This document shows positions 33,730 to 43,107 of a stretch of DNA of 64,000 nt, piece by piece. The stretch's first letter is position 1. The number at the start of each line of letters is the position of its first letter. Made by a program: the position numbers and the translations under genes. Origin of the DNA: Sphaerisporangium sp. (GTDB lineage: Bacteria; Actinomycetota; Actinomycetes; Streptosporangiales; Streptosporangiaceae); the NCBI GenBank assembly GCA_025964675.1, contig JAOPYI010000113.1, positions 1 to 64,000 of the forward strand. Reading direction: 5' to 3'. Under the pieces are notes generated by a model, which had not been told where the DNA came from, did not search any database, and saw nothing but the letters and a program-made list of their open reading frames with translations.

Positions 33730-35331
33730 TCAGGGCCGCAGGTCGTCGGCGGCGACCGGCTCCCCGGCGCCCATCGCCGTCTCGGCGGCCAGGCGAAGCG
33801 AGGCGACCACCGCCTCCCGCAGGCCGCGCAGGCGGTGCTCGGGAAGCTCGAGGAGGGTGACCTCGCCGGCCCAGGGGGCCGCCCGGGAGACGATCGCCCG
33901 CGCCTGCTTCTTGGTGAGGCCCCCATGAGCCCTGATCAGGCCTTCGCGCCAGGTGTTGGCGAGCTTGCCGTGGGCGTTGTCCAGGATGCCCCGCAGCAGG
34001 CGGCCGGTCTCGCCGTCCGGGGGCGGCAGCCGTACCGCGTCGACCACCGTGCCCGTGCCGGTGATCTCGTACAGCGGGGAGAGCGGTGAGAGATCGGGCG
34101 CGGGCCCGGCGAGGAAGGCCCGTACGTGGCCGGCGCGGGTGGCGAGCAGCAGGCGGGGCAGCGCCGCCTCCAGACCGGAGGGCACGGCCATCGCGACCCG
34201 CGCGGGAGAGGCGGCGTACGGCTTGGCCAGCCACGTGGACAGCCTCGCCCTCGGGGCGCGGGGCGCGGTGTCCTTCGGCCAGTCACCGACCAGCACCTCA
34301 GGCTCGAAGCCCGCCTCGAAGGACGCGCCGGACGCGGGCCCCGGGCGTGACTCGACCGACTGCGGCCCCTGGGTGTAGATCGCGGTGCCGAAGCGCTCGA
34401 CCCTGGCGGCGATGGCGGGACGGGTCTTGCTGGTGGGGCGCAGGACGTAGAGGTCGGCGGCCGAGCCGATGGCCTCCGCACCGAAGTAGCGGTTGAAGTC
34501 CGGATATATGGCCTCTAGAGCGAGATTCAGGTCGTGAAGGGTGCTCTGCACCTTCAGCGCCAGCATGGGGGTGCGCTCGCTCACCCCGTACGCCAGCAGG
34601 ACCCGGCCCCGCTCCGGATCGCGCAGCCCCTCCATGGCCCTGGCCACGAACAACCCGACCCCCTCGGGGGTGTACGGCGGGTCGGTGATCGCCAGGTCGG
34701 CCTGGTCGCGGGCCGACGGGGGCAGTCCGAGGCGCAGGTCGGCCCAGAGGACCCGCACGCCGAGGCCGAGGCTCTCCGCCTGGGCGTCGATGTAGGCCAG
34801 GATGCGATCGTCGATGTCGGCCACGGTGACCTGGACGCCCGGGTGGATCATCGCGACCGCCAGCGAGGTCAGGTCGTGGTCGCCGACGCACAGCAGGCGC
34901 GAGCCCGGCAGCCAGAACCTCGCGCCGAGCAGGAGCGCCCTGCGCACGACCGTCTCCGGCGTCGCGGCCACGTGGTCGAGCGCGTGACGCCCGCGCGGCC
35001 CTCCCGCGATCAGCTTCTCCATGCGCTCGACCACGTCGGCGTGGCGGGGGAGAAGGTGCGCCACGGGGTCGGCGGGGGCGGCGGAGCCCTCGCCGAGGAC
35101 CTCTCGGCATGCCCGCGCCTGCTCGGCCGTGAGCCGGAACCGATCCCCGGACCGCTGCGCACCGGCCTCCCGCAGGAGCGCCTCGACGCCGCGCCGGGAG
35201 GTCGCGGTCTGCCTGACCAGATCCGCCAGGGCCCACCAGGCGCCGTCGCACAGCAGCGCCAGCGCCGCGCGGAGCCTTCTGGCGTCCACCCCGGCCTCGG
35301 CCAGCAGCCTGTTCAGTCCGTCGGGCTCCAT
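33730..35331 (-). CDS. bis-aminopropyl spermidine synthase (BpsA)-like family protein
   Basis: A 533-residue protein. After an N-terminal winged-helix-like region (LADLVRQTATSRRGVEALLR) comes a Rossmann aminopropyl/methyltransferase fold: FWLPGSRLLCVGDHDLTSLA, VTVADIDDRILAYIDAQAES, then the DPPY motif in DLAITDPPYTPEGVGLF and RVLLAYGVSERTPM. This is the DUF43/BpsA layout, making branched polyamines in thermophiles and archaea. The C-terminal 190 residues (WLAKPYAASPARVAMAVPSG ... DNAHGKLANTWREGLIRAHG) are extra and unassigned. TAGGGT lies six bases before ATG 35331, suggesting a leaderless transcript. Whether actinobacterial members make polyamines or modify something else is open. Confidence 0.8.
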   Translation of the reverse strand: MEPDGLNRLLAEAGVDARRLRAALALLCDGAWWALADLVRQTATSRRGVEALLREAGAQRSGDRFRLTAEQARACREVLGEGSAAPADPVAHLLPRHADVVERMEKLIAGGPRGRHALDHVAATPETVVRRALLLGARFWLPGSRLLCVGDHDLTSLAVAMIHPGVQVTVADIDDRILAYIDAQAESLGLGVRVLWADLRLGLPPSARDQADLAITDPPYTPEGVGLFVARAMEGLRDPERGRVLLAYGVSERTPMLALKVQSTLHDLNLALEAIYPDFNRYFGAEAIGSAADLYVLRPTSKTRPAIAARVERFGTAIYTQGPQSVESRPGPASGASFEAGFEPEVLVGDWPKDTAPRAPRARLSTWLAKPYAASPARVAMAVPSGLEAALPRLLLATRAGHVRAFLAGPAPDLSPLSPLYEITGTGTVVDAVRLPPPDGETGRLLRGILDNAHGKLANTWREGLIRAHGGLTKKQARAIVSRAAPWAGEVTLLELPEHRLRGLREAVVASLRLAAETAMGAGEPVAADDLRP

Positions 35332-35500
35332 GCCGCAACCCTATCGGTGGCCCGCCTCCCGGCCGGGTGCCCGCCGCCTGGGCGGATCGGATCGCTGAAC
35401 GGGAGTTCCCGCCGGGAAGCGGGCGTGTCCGAGCGGTCGCGGGAGCGGTCCGTTTACTAAACTCCCCCGGGGCGAGGTCACGGGGAGCGTGGGAACCCTC

Positions 35501-36115
35501 ATGCTGTACGGCATAGATGTGTCCAACTGGCAGGGCGCCGTCGACTGGGCGGAGTACGCCGGCGAGGGCGTCGACTTCGGTTTCGCTAAGGCGAGCGAGG
35601 GCGCGGCGTTCACCGACAAGTGGTTCGCCCGCAACTGGACGGCGATGCGGGAGAACTGGCTGGTCTGCGGGGCCTACCACTTCGGTCACCCGAAGGGCGA
35701 TCCCGACGACCAGGCACGCCACTTTCTCGACGTGGTCGACGCGGCGGGCGGCCTGCGGCGCGGCGACCTGGTCGCCCTGGACCTGGAGCACTCCGGCCAC
35801 CTTCCGCCGAACGAGGTCGCCGCGTTCGCCAGGCGCTGGTGCCACGTGCTGACCCGGTGCACCGGCATCAGGCCGCTCATCTACACCTTCGTGTCGTTCG
35901 CCAGGAAGGGCTACTGCGAGGGGCTGAAGGACTACCCCCTGTGGATCGCCGCGCCGAGCCATCCGAAGGGCCACCCCGTCGTGCCGCCGCCGTGGGAAAG
36001 GTGGACCATCCACCAGTACGCCCACGGCCCCATCGATCGCAGCGTGTTCAGGGGCACCCGGGCCCAGCTCACCGCGCTCGGTCTCCAGCCACAGCCCCAC
36101 AGGCGCAAGGCGTAG
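35501..36115 (+). CDS. glycoside hydrolase family 25 (lysozyme-like) protein
   Basis: A protein of about 204 residues consisting of a single GH25 TIM-barrel: YGIDVSNWQGAVDWAEYAGE (catalytic Asp near the start), FGFAKASEGAAFTDKWFARN, GAYHFGHPKGDPDDQARHFL, the acid Glu in LVALDLEHSGHLP and YPLWIAAPSHPKGH. GH25 enzymes cut the glycan chain of peptidoglycan. No signal peptide is present, so it is either released by lysis or exported by an unusual route. ATG 35501 is preferred (GTGGGA before it); GTG 35489 would add four residues but has almost no gap to the ribosome site. Confidence 0.88.
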   Translation: MLYGIDVSNWQGAVDWAEYAGEGVDFGFAKASEGAAFTDKWFARNWTAMRENWLVCGAYHFGHPKGDPDDQARHFLDVVDAAGGLRRGDLVALDLEHSGHLPPNEVAAFARRWCHVLTRCTGIRPLIYTFVSFARKGYCEGLKDYPLWIAAPSHPKGHPVVPPPWERWTIHQYAHGPIDRSVFRGTRAQLTALGLQPQPHRRKA

Positions 36116-36200
36116 GGACCCGGCGATAATCGGAGGCGGCTCCCGGTAGCATCGGGCACGATAAAGGTGAAACCGAGTCCACACATTCCTTGGAGTAATC

Positions 36201-38168
36201 GTGCCTGCCGCCCTCGAAATACGCGTCACCGTCGCCGGAGCCGAGCGTGTGGTGGCGGGCGGCACGACGGCCGGTGAGGCGCTCGAGGCCGACGGCCGCA
36301 CCGTCGTGGCGGCGAAGATCAACGGCGAGCCGCGTGACCTGGCCACCGAGGTCGCCGACGGCGACACCGTCGAGCCCATCGCCGTCGACAGCGAGCAGGG
36401 CCGGTCCATCCTCCGCCACTCCACCGCCCACGTGATGGCGCAGGCCGTCCAGGAGATCTTCCCCGGCGCCCGGCTCGGCATCGGCCCGCCCGTGGAGAAC
36501 GGCTTCTACTACGACTTCGACGTCGAGCAGCCGTTCACCCCGGACGACCTCAAGCGCGTCGAGAAGCGCATGCGCGAGATCGTCAAGCAGGGGCAGACTT
36601 TCGCAAGGCGAGCCGTGTCCGACGACGCCGCCCGCGAGGAGCTCGCCGCCGAGCCCTACAAGCTGGAGCTGATCGGCCTCAAGGGCGGCACCGCCGAGGA
36701 CGAGAGCGTCGAGGTGGGTGGCGACCAGCTCACCATCTACGACAACCTCGACCCCAAGTCGGGCGAGCTGTGCTGGAAGGATCTCTGCCGGGGCCCGCAC
36801 CTGCCGTCGACCCGGGGCATCCCGGCGTTCAAGCTGATGCGCTCCGGCGGCGCCTACTGGCGGGGCAGCGAGAAGAACCCCCAGCTCCAGCGCATCTACG
36901 GCACCGCGTGGGAGTCCCGCGAGAAGCAGGACGACTACCTCCACCTGCTGGAGGAGGCCGAGAAGCGCGACCACCGCAAGCTGGGCGCCGAGCTCGACCT
37001 GTTCTCGTTCCCGACCGAGCTGGGCTCTGGCCTCGCGGTCTTCCACCCCAAGGGCGGCGTGGTGCGCCGCATCATGGAGGACTACTCCCGGCGCAGGCAC
37101 GAGGAGGCGGGTTACTCCTTCGTGAACACCCCGCACATCACCAAGGAGAACCTCTACCAGATCTCCGGCCACCTCGACTGGTACGCCGACGGCATGTTCC
37201 CCCCCATGGAGCTGGAGGGCGCGCGCTACTACCTCAAGCCCATGAACTGCCCGATGCACAACCTGATCTTCAGGTCGCGCGGGCGGTCCTACCGCGAGCT
37301 GCCGCTGCGCCTGTTCGAGTTCGGCACCGTCTACCGCTACGAGAAGTCCGGCGTGGTGCACGGCCTCACCCGCGTGCGCGGCATGACGCAGGACGACGCC
37401 CACATCTACTGCACCCGCGATCAGATGCAGGACGAGCTGAAGAGCCTGCTGCGGTTCGTGCTCAGGCTCCTGCGCGACTACGGCCTGGATGACTTCTACC
37501 TGGAGCTGTCGACCCGTGACCCGGAGAAGTCCATCGGCACCGACGAGGTCTGGGCGGAGGCCACCGAGGCGCTGCGCGTCGCGGCCGAGGCCGAGAGCCT
37601 CGAGCTCGTCCTCGACGAGGGCGGCGCGGCGTTCTACGGGCCGAAGATCTCGGTGCAGGCCAAGGACGCCATCGGGCGCACCTGGCAGATGTCGACCATC
37701 CAGGTGGACCTGAACCTGCCGGAGCTCTTCGAGCTGGAGTTCCAGGGGGCCGACGGGTCGCGCCAGCGCCCGGTCATGATCCACCGGGCGCTGTTCGGGT
37801 CGATCGAGCGGTTCTTCGGCGTCCTGGTCGAGCACTACGCGGGCGCGTTCCCTCCGTGGCTCGCGCCAGTGCAGGTGATCGGCATCCCGATCTCCGAGGC
37901 CCACGTGTCCTATCTCGGCGACCTGGCCAAGAGGCTGCGCGAGCGGGGCATCCGGGTGGAGGTCGACGCCTCCGCCGACCGCATGCAGAAGAAGATCCGC
38001 AACGCCCAGAAGTCCAAGGTGCCCTTCATGCTGCTCGCCGGTGACGACGACATCGCCAACGGCGCGGTGTCCTTCCGCTACCGCAGCGGTGAGCAGAAGA
38101 ACGGCGTCCCGGTGGACGAGGCCATCGCCCAGATCGTCGACGCCGTCGAGCGCCGCGTCCAGGTCTGA
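36201..38168 (+). CDS. thrS: threonine--tRNA ligase
   Basis: A 655-residue class II synthetase with all domains: N-terminal TGS ([20 protein letters not shown] to about residue 65), the editing domain with [20 protein letters not shown] (zinc-type HxxxH), the core with [15 protein letters not shown] (motif 1), [20 protein letters not shown] and [20 protein letters not shown] (motif 2), [20 protein letters not shown] (motif 3), and the C-terminal anticodon-binding domain ([20 protein letters not shown]). GTG 36201 follows TTGGAG. No T-box leader is seen. It heads the conserved thrS-HIT order found across actinobacteria. Confidence 0.97.
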   Translation: MPAALEIRVTVAGAERVVAGGTTAGEALEADGRTVVAAKINGEPRDLATEVADGDTVEPIAVDSEQGRSILRHSTAHVMAQAVQEIFPGARLGIGPPVENGFYYDFDVEQPFTPDDLKRVEKRMREIVKQGQTFARRAVSDDAAREELAAEPYKLELIGLKGGTAEDESVEVGGDQLTIYDNLDPKSGELCWKDLCRGPHLPSTRGIPAFKLMRSGGAYWRGSEKNPQLQRIYGTAWESREKQDDYLHLLEEAEKRDHRKLGAELDLFSFPTELGSGLAVFHPKGGVVRRIMEDYSRRRHEEAGYSFVNTPHITKENLYQISGHLDWYADGMFPPMELEGARYYLKPMNCPMHNLIFRSRGRSYRELPLRLFEFGTVYRYEKSGVVHGLTRVRGMTQDDAHIYCTRDQMQDELKSLLRFVLRLLRDYGLDDFYLELSTRDPEKSIGTDEVWAEATEALRVAAEAESLELVLDEGGAAFYGPKISVQAKDAIGRTWQMSTIQVDLNLPELFELEFQGADGSRQRPVMIHRALFGSIERFFGVLVEHYAGAFPPWLAPVQVIGIPISEAHVSYLGDLAKRLRERGIRVEVDASADRMQKKIRNAQKSKVPFMLLAGDDDIANGAVSFRYRSGEQKNGVPVDEAIAQIVDAVERRVQV

Positions 38169-38321
38169 GAGACCTCCCACCTGCTCCGGGAGCGGCCGGT
38201 CCGGTCCCGGAGCGCCGCACGCGCCAAGTGGAGGGCCGGTGCCCGGCACCGGCCTACTCGCGTGTCCGCTGCGTGGTGCCCGGCGGGCGGACAGGCCGCG
38301 CCTCGTCCTATGCTGCAAGGC

Positions 38322-38867
38322 ATGCAGGAGCCGATTGAGCAGCCCGGTGCCGGAGAGCCCGACAACTTCCAGCGTCTCTGGACCCCCCACCGCATGGCTT
38401 ACATCAAGGGGGAGAACAAGCCGAGCGGCACGGGCCCAGGTGATGGCTGCCCGTTCTGTGAGATCCCCACGATGAGCGATCAGGACGGGCTCATCGTCGC
38501 CCGTGGCTCCTCGGTGTTCGCGGTGCTCAACCTCTACCCGTACAACTCCGGGCACATGATGGTCTGCCCGTACCGTCACGTTCCCGACTACGTCGACCTG
38601 GACGAGTCCGAGACGGCCGAGTTGGGCGACTTCACCAAGCGCGCGATGCAGTCGCTGCGGAAGGCGAGCGGCGCGCAGGGCTTCAACGTCGGCATGAACC
38701 TCGGCCACGTCGCCGGGGCCGGCATCGCGGGTCACCTGCACCAGCACGTCGTGCCCCGCTGGGGTGGCGACACCAACTTCATGCCGGTGGTGGGCCACAC
38801 CAAGGTGCTCCCGCAACTTCTGCAGGACACCAGGGACATCCTCGCCGACGCCTGGCCCGCCGCCTAG
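38322..38867 (+). CDS. HIT family protein (AP4A phosphorylase/hydrolase-like)
   Basis: A 181-residue HIT-superfamily protein with the signature HLHQHVVPRW (HxHxHxx) in the C-terminal half and family blocks FQRLWTPHRMAYIKGENKPS, CPFCEIP, LNLYPYNSGHMMVCPYRHVP and GFNVGMNLGHVAGAGIAGHL. Mycobacterial orthologues (Rv2613c) are AP4A phosphorylases and lie between thrS and pgsA1. TATGCT lies seven bases before ATG 38322, suggesting a leaderless transcript; an ATG four codons earlier overlaps that box. Here the gene is separated from pgsA by an 11.7 kb segment. Confidence 0.93.
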   Translation: MQEPIEQPGAGEPDNFQRLWTPHRMAYIKGENKPSGTGPGDGCPFCEIPTMSDQDGLIVARGSSVFAVLNLYPYNSGHMMVCPYRHVPDYVDLDESETAELGDFTKRAMQSLRKASGAQGFNVGMNLGHVAGAGIAGHLHQHVVPRWGGDTNFMPVVGHTKVLPQLLQDTRDILADAWPAA

Positions 38868-38921
38868 CCTCCAAGGGCCGCGGTCACGCGTCCCTTGGGC
38901 GTCCGGGCTCGTCGTGAGGGG

Positions 38922-41033
38922 TCAGGTGGTCAAGGGGCGCAGCACGGGGGAGGGCTCCGGTGGCACGGGCGCGAGGGCGCGGATCCCCGCCGACAGCACC
39001 AGCGGGACGGCCAGCGCCAGCGCCATCGACAGCACGGCGGCGCCCGAGTCGTTGACCAGCATCCCGACCACCCCGCTGACCAGGGATCCGATCAGGCCGG
39101 CGCGCAGCATCGGCGCGCGCTCGAACGCCACGGGCAGGACCCCGGCGCTGGCGGTGCCCGGGCGGAGGAGCGCGAAGACCAGGAACGCGAAGGCGGCGAC
39201 GACGATCGGCATGAGGTTGGGCGAGAGCAGCGTGCTCAGCATGGCCGTCAGCTTCCTGAGGATCACCGGCAGGAACGTGCCGTCGAACACCTGCCCGGCG
39301 AACCGCCCGAGATGGGTCTGCGAGCCCGGCGGCCGGAGGTAGTCGAGGTAGGCGATGCCCATCACAAGGACGCCGCCCGCCACGCAGAAGGCCCCCAGCT
39401 TGACGACCGAGACCTTCTTGCCCGCCACCAGCAGTGCGGTGACCGCGATGCCCGGGACGAACGCGATCACGCCGCCGAAGTCGCTGCCGATCCCCGGCCA
39501 GCCGTCGAGGAGCATCGCGAAGCCGCCGAGGCCGGCCACCAGGGCGACGGCCACCCGTCGGCGGCCCGTCCGCACCAGGCCGTCGGCGACGGCGGTCGTC
39601 AGCAGGAGCACGGCGGTGGCGAGCAGGGCGAAGGGGATGTTCCCGAGGCCGTAGTAACGCGCGCCGACCACGCCGGTGTAGCCCATGAGGCTGTTGAGCT
39701 GCAGGGGGGTGCCGGTGAGCAGGTCGCCGACGAGCACGGCGGCCGTGACGCCCGCGATGACGGCGGGCGGCCCGAGCACGCTGCCCGCCTCCGGGCGGCC
39801 CCGCAGGCGCGACCACAGGGCCGGGGCGGCCAGGGCCAGGCCGGTCAGTACGACCGCGCAGGAGGCGACCCCGGCCAGAAGCGCCAGCACGGGCACCGCC
39901 GCGCGGTCCCACGGAGCGAGGTTGACCAGGAAGGTGGAGGCCGGGAGCGACGCGAGGCCCAGCGCGGCGACCCGCACCCCGCCAAGGCCCCGGCGGCGGC
40001 GCAGCAGCAGGAAGGCGATCCCGTAGAAGAGCACCTGGAGCACCGCCAGGCCGGTGAAGAACGGGCCGCCCGCGGCGCGGATGGCCTGCCCGGCGACGTC
40101 GGCGCCGCGGAGCGCCGTGATGCCGTCGTCGAGCGTCGTCGTACGGCTGGCGCTCCACGGCACCCCGATGACGGTCGGGGGAACGGCCACTCCGGCCGCC
40201 GTGAGCATCGTGGCCGTGATGTCGGGCAGGATGACCATGTCGTCCCGGTGGGTCGACATCGCCCCGAGGAAGTGCCCCTGGGCGCCCGCCGCCCGCCACA
40301 TCGCGACCCGCAGGTGCGGCTCGGAGCCGTGGTCGGCCAGCCCGGCCAGCAGCACCGTCGTGTCCTGCGGCAGCAGGCCCAGCACCGCGCCGGCCTTGGC
40401 GTCGGCCGCCCTGAGCGCGGCCTTGCGCCGCGCCGGGGACAGGCTCTCCGGCAGCTCCGACAGCCGCTCGCCATTGATGTAGGGGCGGACCAGGTCGTCC
40501 ACGTCCACGGCGAGCACGCCGCACCCGGACCAGTCGGCGACCTTGTCGGGAGAGGGGGCGTAGCGGTCGACCCGCCCGGCCCGGTCGGCGAGCGCGAGGG
40601 CCGCGCCGGGGCCCACCGCGGAGGTGCACTGACCGGCCGCGTGCACCGCGGCGCCCAGCGTGCCCGCGTACTTGACGTCGCGCACCGTCCAGAGCCAGTC
40701 GAAGCCCGGGATGACCGCCCCGGCCCCCTGCTGTTCCGGGGCGGGCGGGGGCCCGCACTTGGAGCCGACCGACGAGCGCACCCCGGCCGACACCGTCAGC
40801 CACCCGTCGTAGGGACAGGTGGTCCTGCCCACCGCGCGGACCGACAGCGAGCCCACCGCGCTCTGGCCCGCCAGCCGCCACAGGTTGGGGGTGTCGGCGG
40901 CGTTCACGTCGTGCCAGTGGAGCCCGGGCACGCCGATCAGGGCCACCCGCGCGGGGCCGTCCGCCCGCGCGACGGCGGGGGCCATGATGAGCCCCAACAT
41001 GATCACAGCCAACGCGCCGAGCACCCGCCTCAC
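38922..41033 (-). CDS. membrane protein with N-terminal alkaline-phosphatase-like domain
   Basis: A 703-residue protein. A signal/anchor (RRVLGALAVIMLGLIMAPAV) leads to an extracytoplasmic domain of about 300 residues resembling alkaline phosphatase/sulfatase folds (VALIGVPGLHWHDVNAADTP, TTVLLAGLADHGSEPHLRVA, HRDDMVILPDITATMLTAAG), followed by ten or so membrane helices (FFTGLAVLQVLFYGIAFLLL onward to LSMALALAVPLVLSAGI). GGGAGG six bases before GTG 41033 sets the start. Similar proteins occur in many actinobacteria; a phosphotransferase or flippase-linked role in envelope biosynthesis is possible. Two Cys pairs in the N-terminal domain suit an exported fold. Confidence 0.8.
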   Translation of the reverse strand: MRRVLGALAVIMLGLIMAPAVARADGPARVALIGVPGLHWHDVNAADTPNLWRLAGQSAVGSLSVRAVGRTTCPYDGWLTVSAGVRSSVGSKCGPPPAPEQQGAGAVIPGFDWLWTVRDVKYAGTLGAAVHAAGQCTSAVGPGAALALADRAGRVDRYAPSPDKVADWSGCGVLAVDVDDLVRPYINGERLSELPESLSPARRKAALRAADAKAGAVLGLLPQDTTVLLAGLADHGSEPHLRVAMWRAAGAQGHFLGAMSTHRDDMVILPDITATMLTAAGVAVPPTVIGVPWSASRTTTLDDGITALRGADVAGQAIRAAGGPFFTGLAVLQVLFYGIAFLLLRRRRGLGGVRVAALGLASLPASTFLVNLAPWDRAAVPVLALLAGVASCAVVLTGLALAAPALWSRLRGRPEAGSVLGPPAVIAGVTAAVLVGDLLTGTPLQLNSLMGYTGVVGARYYGLGNIPFALLATAVLLLTTAVADGLVRTGRRRVAVALVAGLGGFAMLLDGWPGIGSDFGGVIAFVPGIAVTALLVAGKKVSVVKLGAFCVAGGVLVMGIAYLDYLRPPGSQTHLGRFAGQVFDGTFLPVILRKLTAMLSTLLSPNLMPIVVAAFAFLVFALLRPGTASAGVLPVAFERAPMLRAGLIGSLVSGVVGMLVNDSGAAVLSMALALAVPLVLSAGIRALAPVPPEPSPVLRPLTT

Positions 41034-41313
41034 CACTGACCTCCCAAAACCTTCTACCGGCAAATCCTTGGCACCGTACGGGAAAATCAGCTGCCCGGTC
41101 CAGGAAACCGCGCTGAACATCATGCGAAAGGTTACCGTGGGCCACGGGTCGAGCGGGGCCGCGTAGCGTCGTGCACGCGTGCTGGCTGACCACGACCACC
41201 GCTGCCGGTTCAGGTGCTCGTGCCGGTACCACTTGTCGTTTGGGAAGGTCGTCAGGTCGAATGACGCCCTGATGCCCCTCGTCCCCCATGCAATGCTGAT
41301 GTAGAACTGAATC

Positions 41314-41907
41314 ATGATCCTTAGTGGTGTTCTCAGGACCCTGCGATGGCCGGTGTTGATGGCGGCGGTACTGCCGCTGGCAGCCTGCGGCGCGCCGGAG
41401 GCCGGTGCGCCGCCCCAGGCGGGGGCCGTCCAGGGCGCCGGCCGGCCGGGGAGCCTGGGCAATCCGCGCGTGCTCAACTGCGAGAACCGCAACGGTGAGG
41501 TGCCGGAGGAGAAGACCATGGTCCTGACCACGGGGCCGGAGGACCTCGTCATCGGGCCACTGGTCGTGCCCGGACTGATGGCCTGGGCCGGCGCGCGTCC
41601 GGAGGAATACGGCGCCGACCACAAGTTCAAGGTCGGCGCCGTGGTCAGGAAGGGCCAGACGGTCACCCTCTCCATCTCGGCAGAGTTCCACGACAGCGCG
41701 GGGCTGCTTTACTCCGAGCCCTCCAGGACCGCGCGCACCCCGGCCGAGGCCGACCACGCGGTGACGTTCACCGCGTGCGCCGACCGCGACACGATCTTCG
41801 TCGGTGGCTTCTACGTTCTCGAACCCCGGTGCGTTGTGCTGGAGATCCGCCCGCAGGGGCAGGCCGCCGTCCGCCGCGAGATCTCCTTCTTCGGCGGCGC
41901 CTGCTGA
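41314..41907 (+). CDS. lipoprotein, unknown function
   Basis: A 197-residue protein with a lipobox (VLMAAVLPLAACG; Cys about residue 25). The mature part contains CENRNGEVPEEKTMVLTTGP, EDLVIGPLVVPGLMAWAGAR, VVRKGQTVTLSISAEFHDSA, AVTFTACADRDTIFVGGFYV and ends SFFGGAC: a beta-rich domain with Cys pairs. Similar small lipoproteins are common in Streptosporangiales, without assigned function. It is convergent with the membrane gene ending at 41909 (2-base gap) and is the only rightward gene within this leftward block. Confidence 0.75.
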   Translation: MILSGVLRTLRWPVLMAAVLPLAACGAPEAGAPPQAGAVQGAGRPGSLGNPRVLNCENRNGEVPEEKTMVLTTGPEDLVIGPLVVPGLMAWAGARPEEYGADHKFKVGAVVRKGQTVTLSISAEFHDSAGLLYSEPSRTARTPAEADHAVTFTACADRDTIFVGGFYVLEPRCVVLEIRPQGQAAVRREISFFGGAC

Positions 41908-41908
41908 G

Positions 41909-42469
41909 TCAGCCGGAGAACAGCGTCGCGACGACCCCGGCGAGCACGACCGCCAGCAGGCCCAGGGCCAGCCGCCGGAACGGCTTCTCCCGGTCCATGA
42001 GCCAGTTCATCAGCCAGACCGGTTCCTGCGGGCCCTCCGGGTCCCTCTTCGGCGGCACGGCCGTCACCATCACGATCCCGGGGATCGTGAAACCCATCGC
42101 GTAGGCCACACCCGCCCACCAGGGCACCAGGCCGAACAGGGTGACACCCAGCGCCGCCCAGCTCAGGGAGGTCACCCGGAAGGTGGTCATGACCAGGCCG
42201 GTGTCCAGCCCCCACACCAGCGCCCCGCGGGCGGGGCCGAGCCGGCCGAAGTGCTGCTGCGGGGTCTGCCGCCGCCACATCGGCGTGCGAAGCCCGAACA
42301 GGCCGGAGTCGATGGCCACGCACCAGAGCATGACGAGCACGGCGGCGATCTTCGTGACCGTGCCGGGCACCCAGCCGAACAGGCCGAAGCCGAGCAGATG
42401 GACCAGCCCGTAGGTGACGACCGCGGAGACGGTGAAACCGAGGGCGAGCATGAGGATCGGCCGATACAT
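41909..42469 (-). CDS. integral membrane protein of the Mau-like operon
   Basis: A 186-residue protein with about five membrane helices (ILMLALGFTVSAVVTYGLVH, WVPGTVTKIAAVLVMLWCVA, VWGLDTGLVMTTFRVTSLSW, WWAGVAYAMGFTIPGIVMVT, LALGLLAVVLAGVVATLF). No family recognised with confidence. ATG 42469 follows GGGGAAAAGG; an upstream TTG at 42529 would add 20 residues. It lies downstream of the MauE-, thioredoxin- and Cys-rich genes on the same strand and so probably belongs to that export/maturation operon. Confidence 0.75.
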   Translation of the reverse strand: MYRPILMLALGFTVSAVVTYGLVHLLGFGLFGWVPGTVTKIAAVLVMLWCVAIDSGLFGLRTPMWRRQTPQQHFGRLGPARGALVWGLDTGLVMTTFRVTSLSWAALGVTLFGLVPWWAGVAYAMGFTIPGIVMVTAVPPKRDPEGPQEPVWLMNWLMDREKPFRRLALGLLAVVLAGVVATLFSG

Positions 42470-42532
42470 GGCCTTTTCCCCGGGGACTCTCCCCTGGACC
42501 AGGGGGCGGAGGTATCCGACGAAGGACAAGCC

Positions 42533-42613
42533 TCAAAAACTGAACAGTTGCGCGAAGCCGGCGCTGGCGACGAGCAGCAGCAGCGCGACGGTCACCCAGA
42601 CGTCGAAAGTCAA
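42533..42613 (-). CDS. 26-residue single-helix membrane peptide
   Basis: TTG 42613 starts MTFDVWVTVALLLLVASAGF then AQLFSF and TGA. GGGGGGAGG lies eight bases upstream, a very strong ribosome site that no other frame here uses well. The peptide is one hydrophobic helix with an acidic residue at the front, typical of small regulatory membrane subunits. It lies in the same direction between the Cys-rich Tat substrate and the membrane protein gene, 65 bases after the former. Evidence is the ribosome site, composition and placement; no homologue is known to me. Confidence 0.5.
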   Translation of the reverse strand: MTFDVWVTVALLLLVASAGFAQLFSF

Positions 42614-42678
42614 CGCGTCATCCTCCCCCCGCGGTGGCCGCCCACGGGCCGGCGCGTGGGCGGCCACCTGTTCTGTTG

Positions 42679-43065
42679 TCAGCAGCCGTTGGCGTTGACG
42701 GTCCATCCGGCGGAGCAGATGAACGGACCCGTGTTGCAGTTCGCTCCCTTGGTGCACTCACCGCAGGCGTATCGGCGCTGGTACGGCGGCGAGCCGCTGC
42801 AGCAGGTCCAGACCTTCATGCTGTAGCCGGACGGGCAGACGTACTGCGCGCTGCTGTTGGTCGGGCAGAAGTTGTTGGGCTGAGCGAGGTTGCAGCACCG
42901 CCAGTTGGCGGCCTCGGCTGCCTTGCTCGTCGCGGCCAGGCCCGCGACCGCGCCGATCGTGGTGACCCCGACCTTGCCCATCCAGCCGAGGAACCTTCGG
43001 CGGTTCGATCCCGGATGACCGGACTCATCGAGCCCCACGGCCGAAGCCTTGTTCATGTGCCCCAT
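42679..43065 (-). CDS. Tat-exported Cys-rich protein, methylamine dehydrogenase light-chain-like
   Basis: A 128-residue protein. The N-terminus has a twin-arginine signal (SNRRRFLGWMGKVGVTTIGA then VAGLAATSKAAEA), so it is exported folded. The mature part of about 76 residues holds 11 Cys (NWRCCNLAQPNNFCPTN, YVCPSGYSMKVWTCCSG, YACGECTKGANCNTG, FICSAGW) and three Trp. The size, Tat export, Cys density and the MauE plus MauD-like genes just upstream recall the light chain of methylamine dehydrogenase, which carries a tryptophylquinone cofactor and six disulfides. No heavy chain gene is nearby, so this may be a different enzyme or a structural or antimicrobial protein. AAAGG precedes ATG 43065. 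Confidence 0.75.
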   Translation of the reverse strand: MGHMNKASAVGLDESGHPGSNRRRFLGWMGKVGVTTIGAVAGLAATSKAAEAANWRCCNLAQPNNFCPTNSSAQYVCPSGYSMKVWTCCSGSPPYQRRYACGECTKGANCNTGPFICSAGWTVNANGC

Positions 43066-43107
43066 TCGGTACCTTTCTGACTGTTCTGTCCATGTGGTGG
43101 AAGCGGA

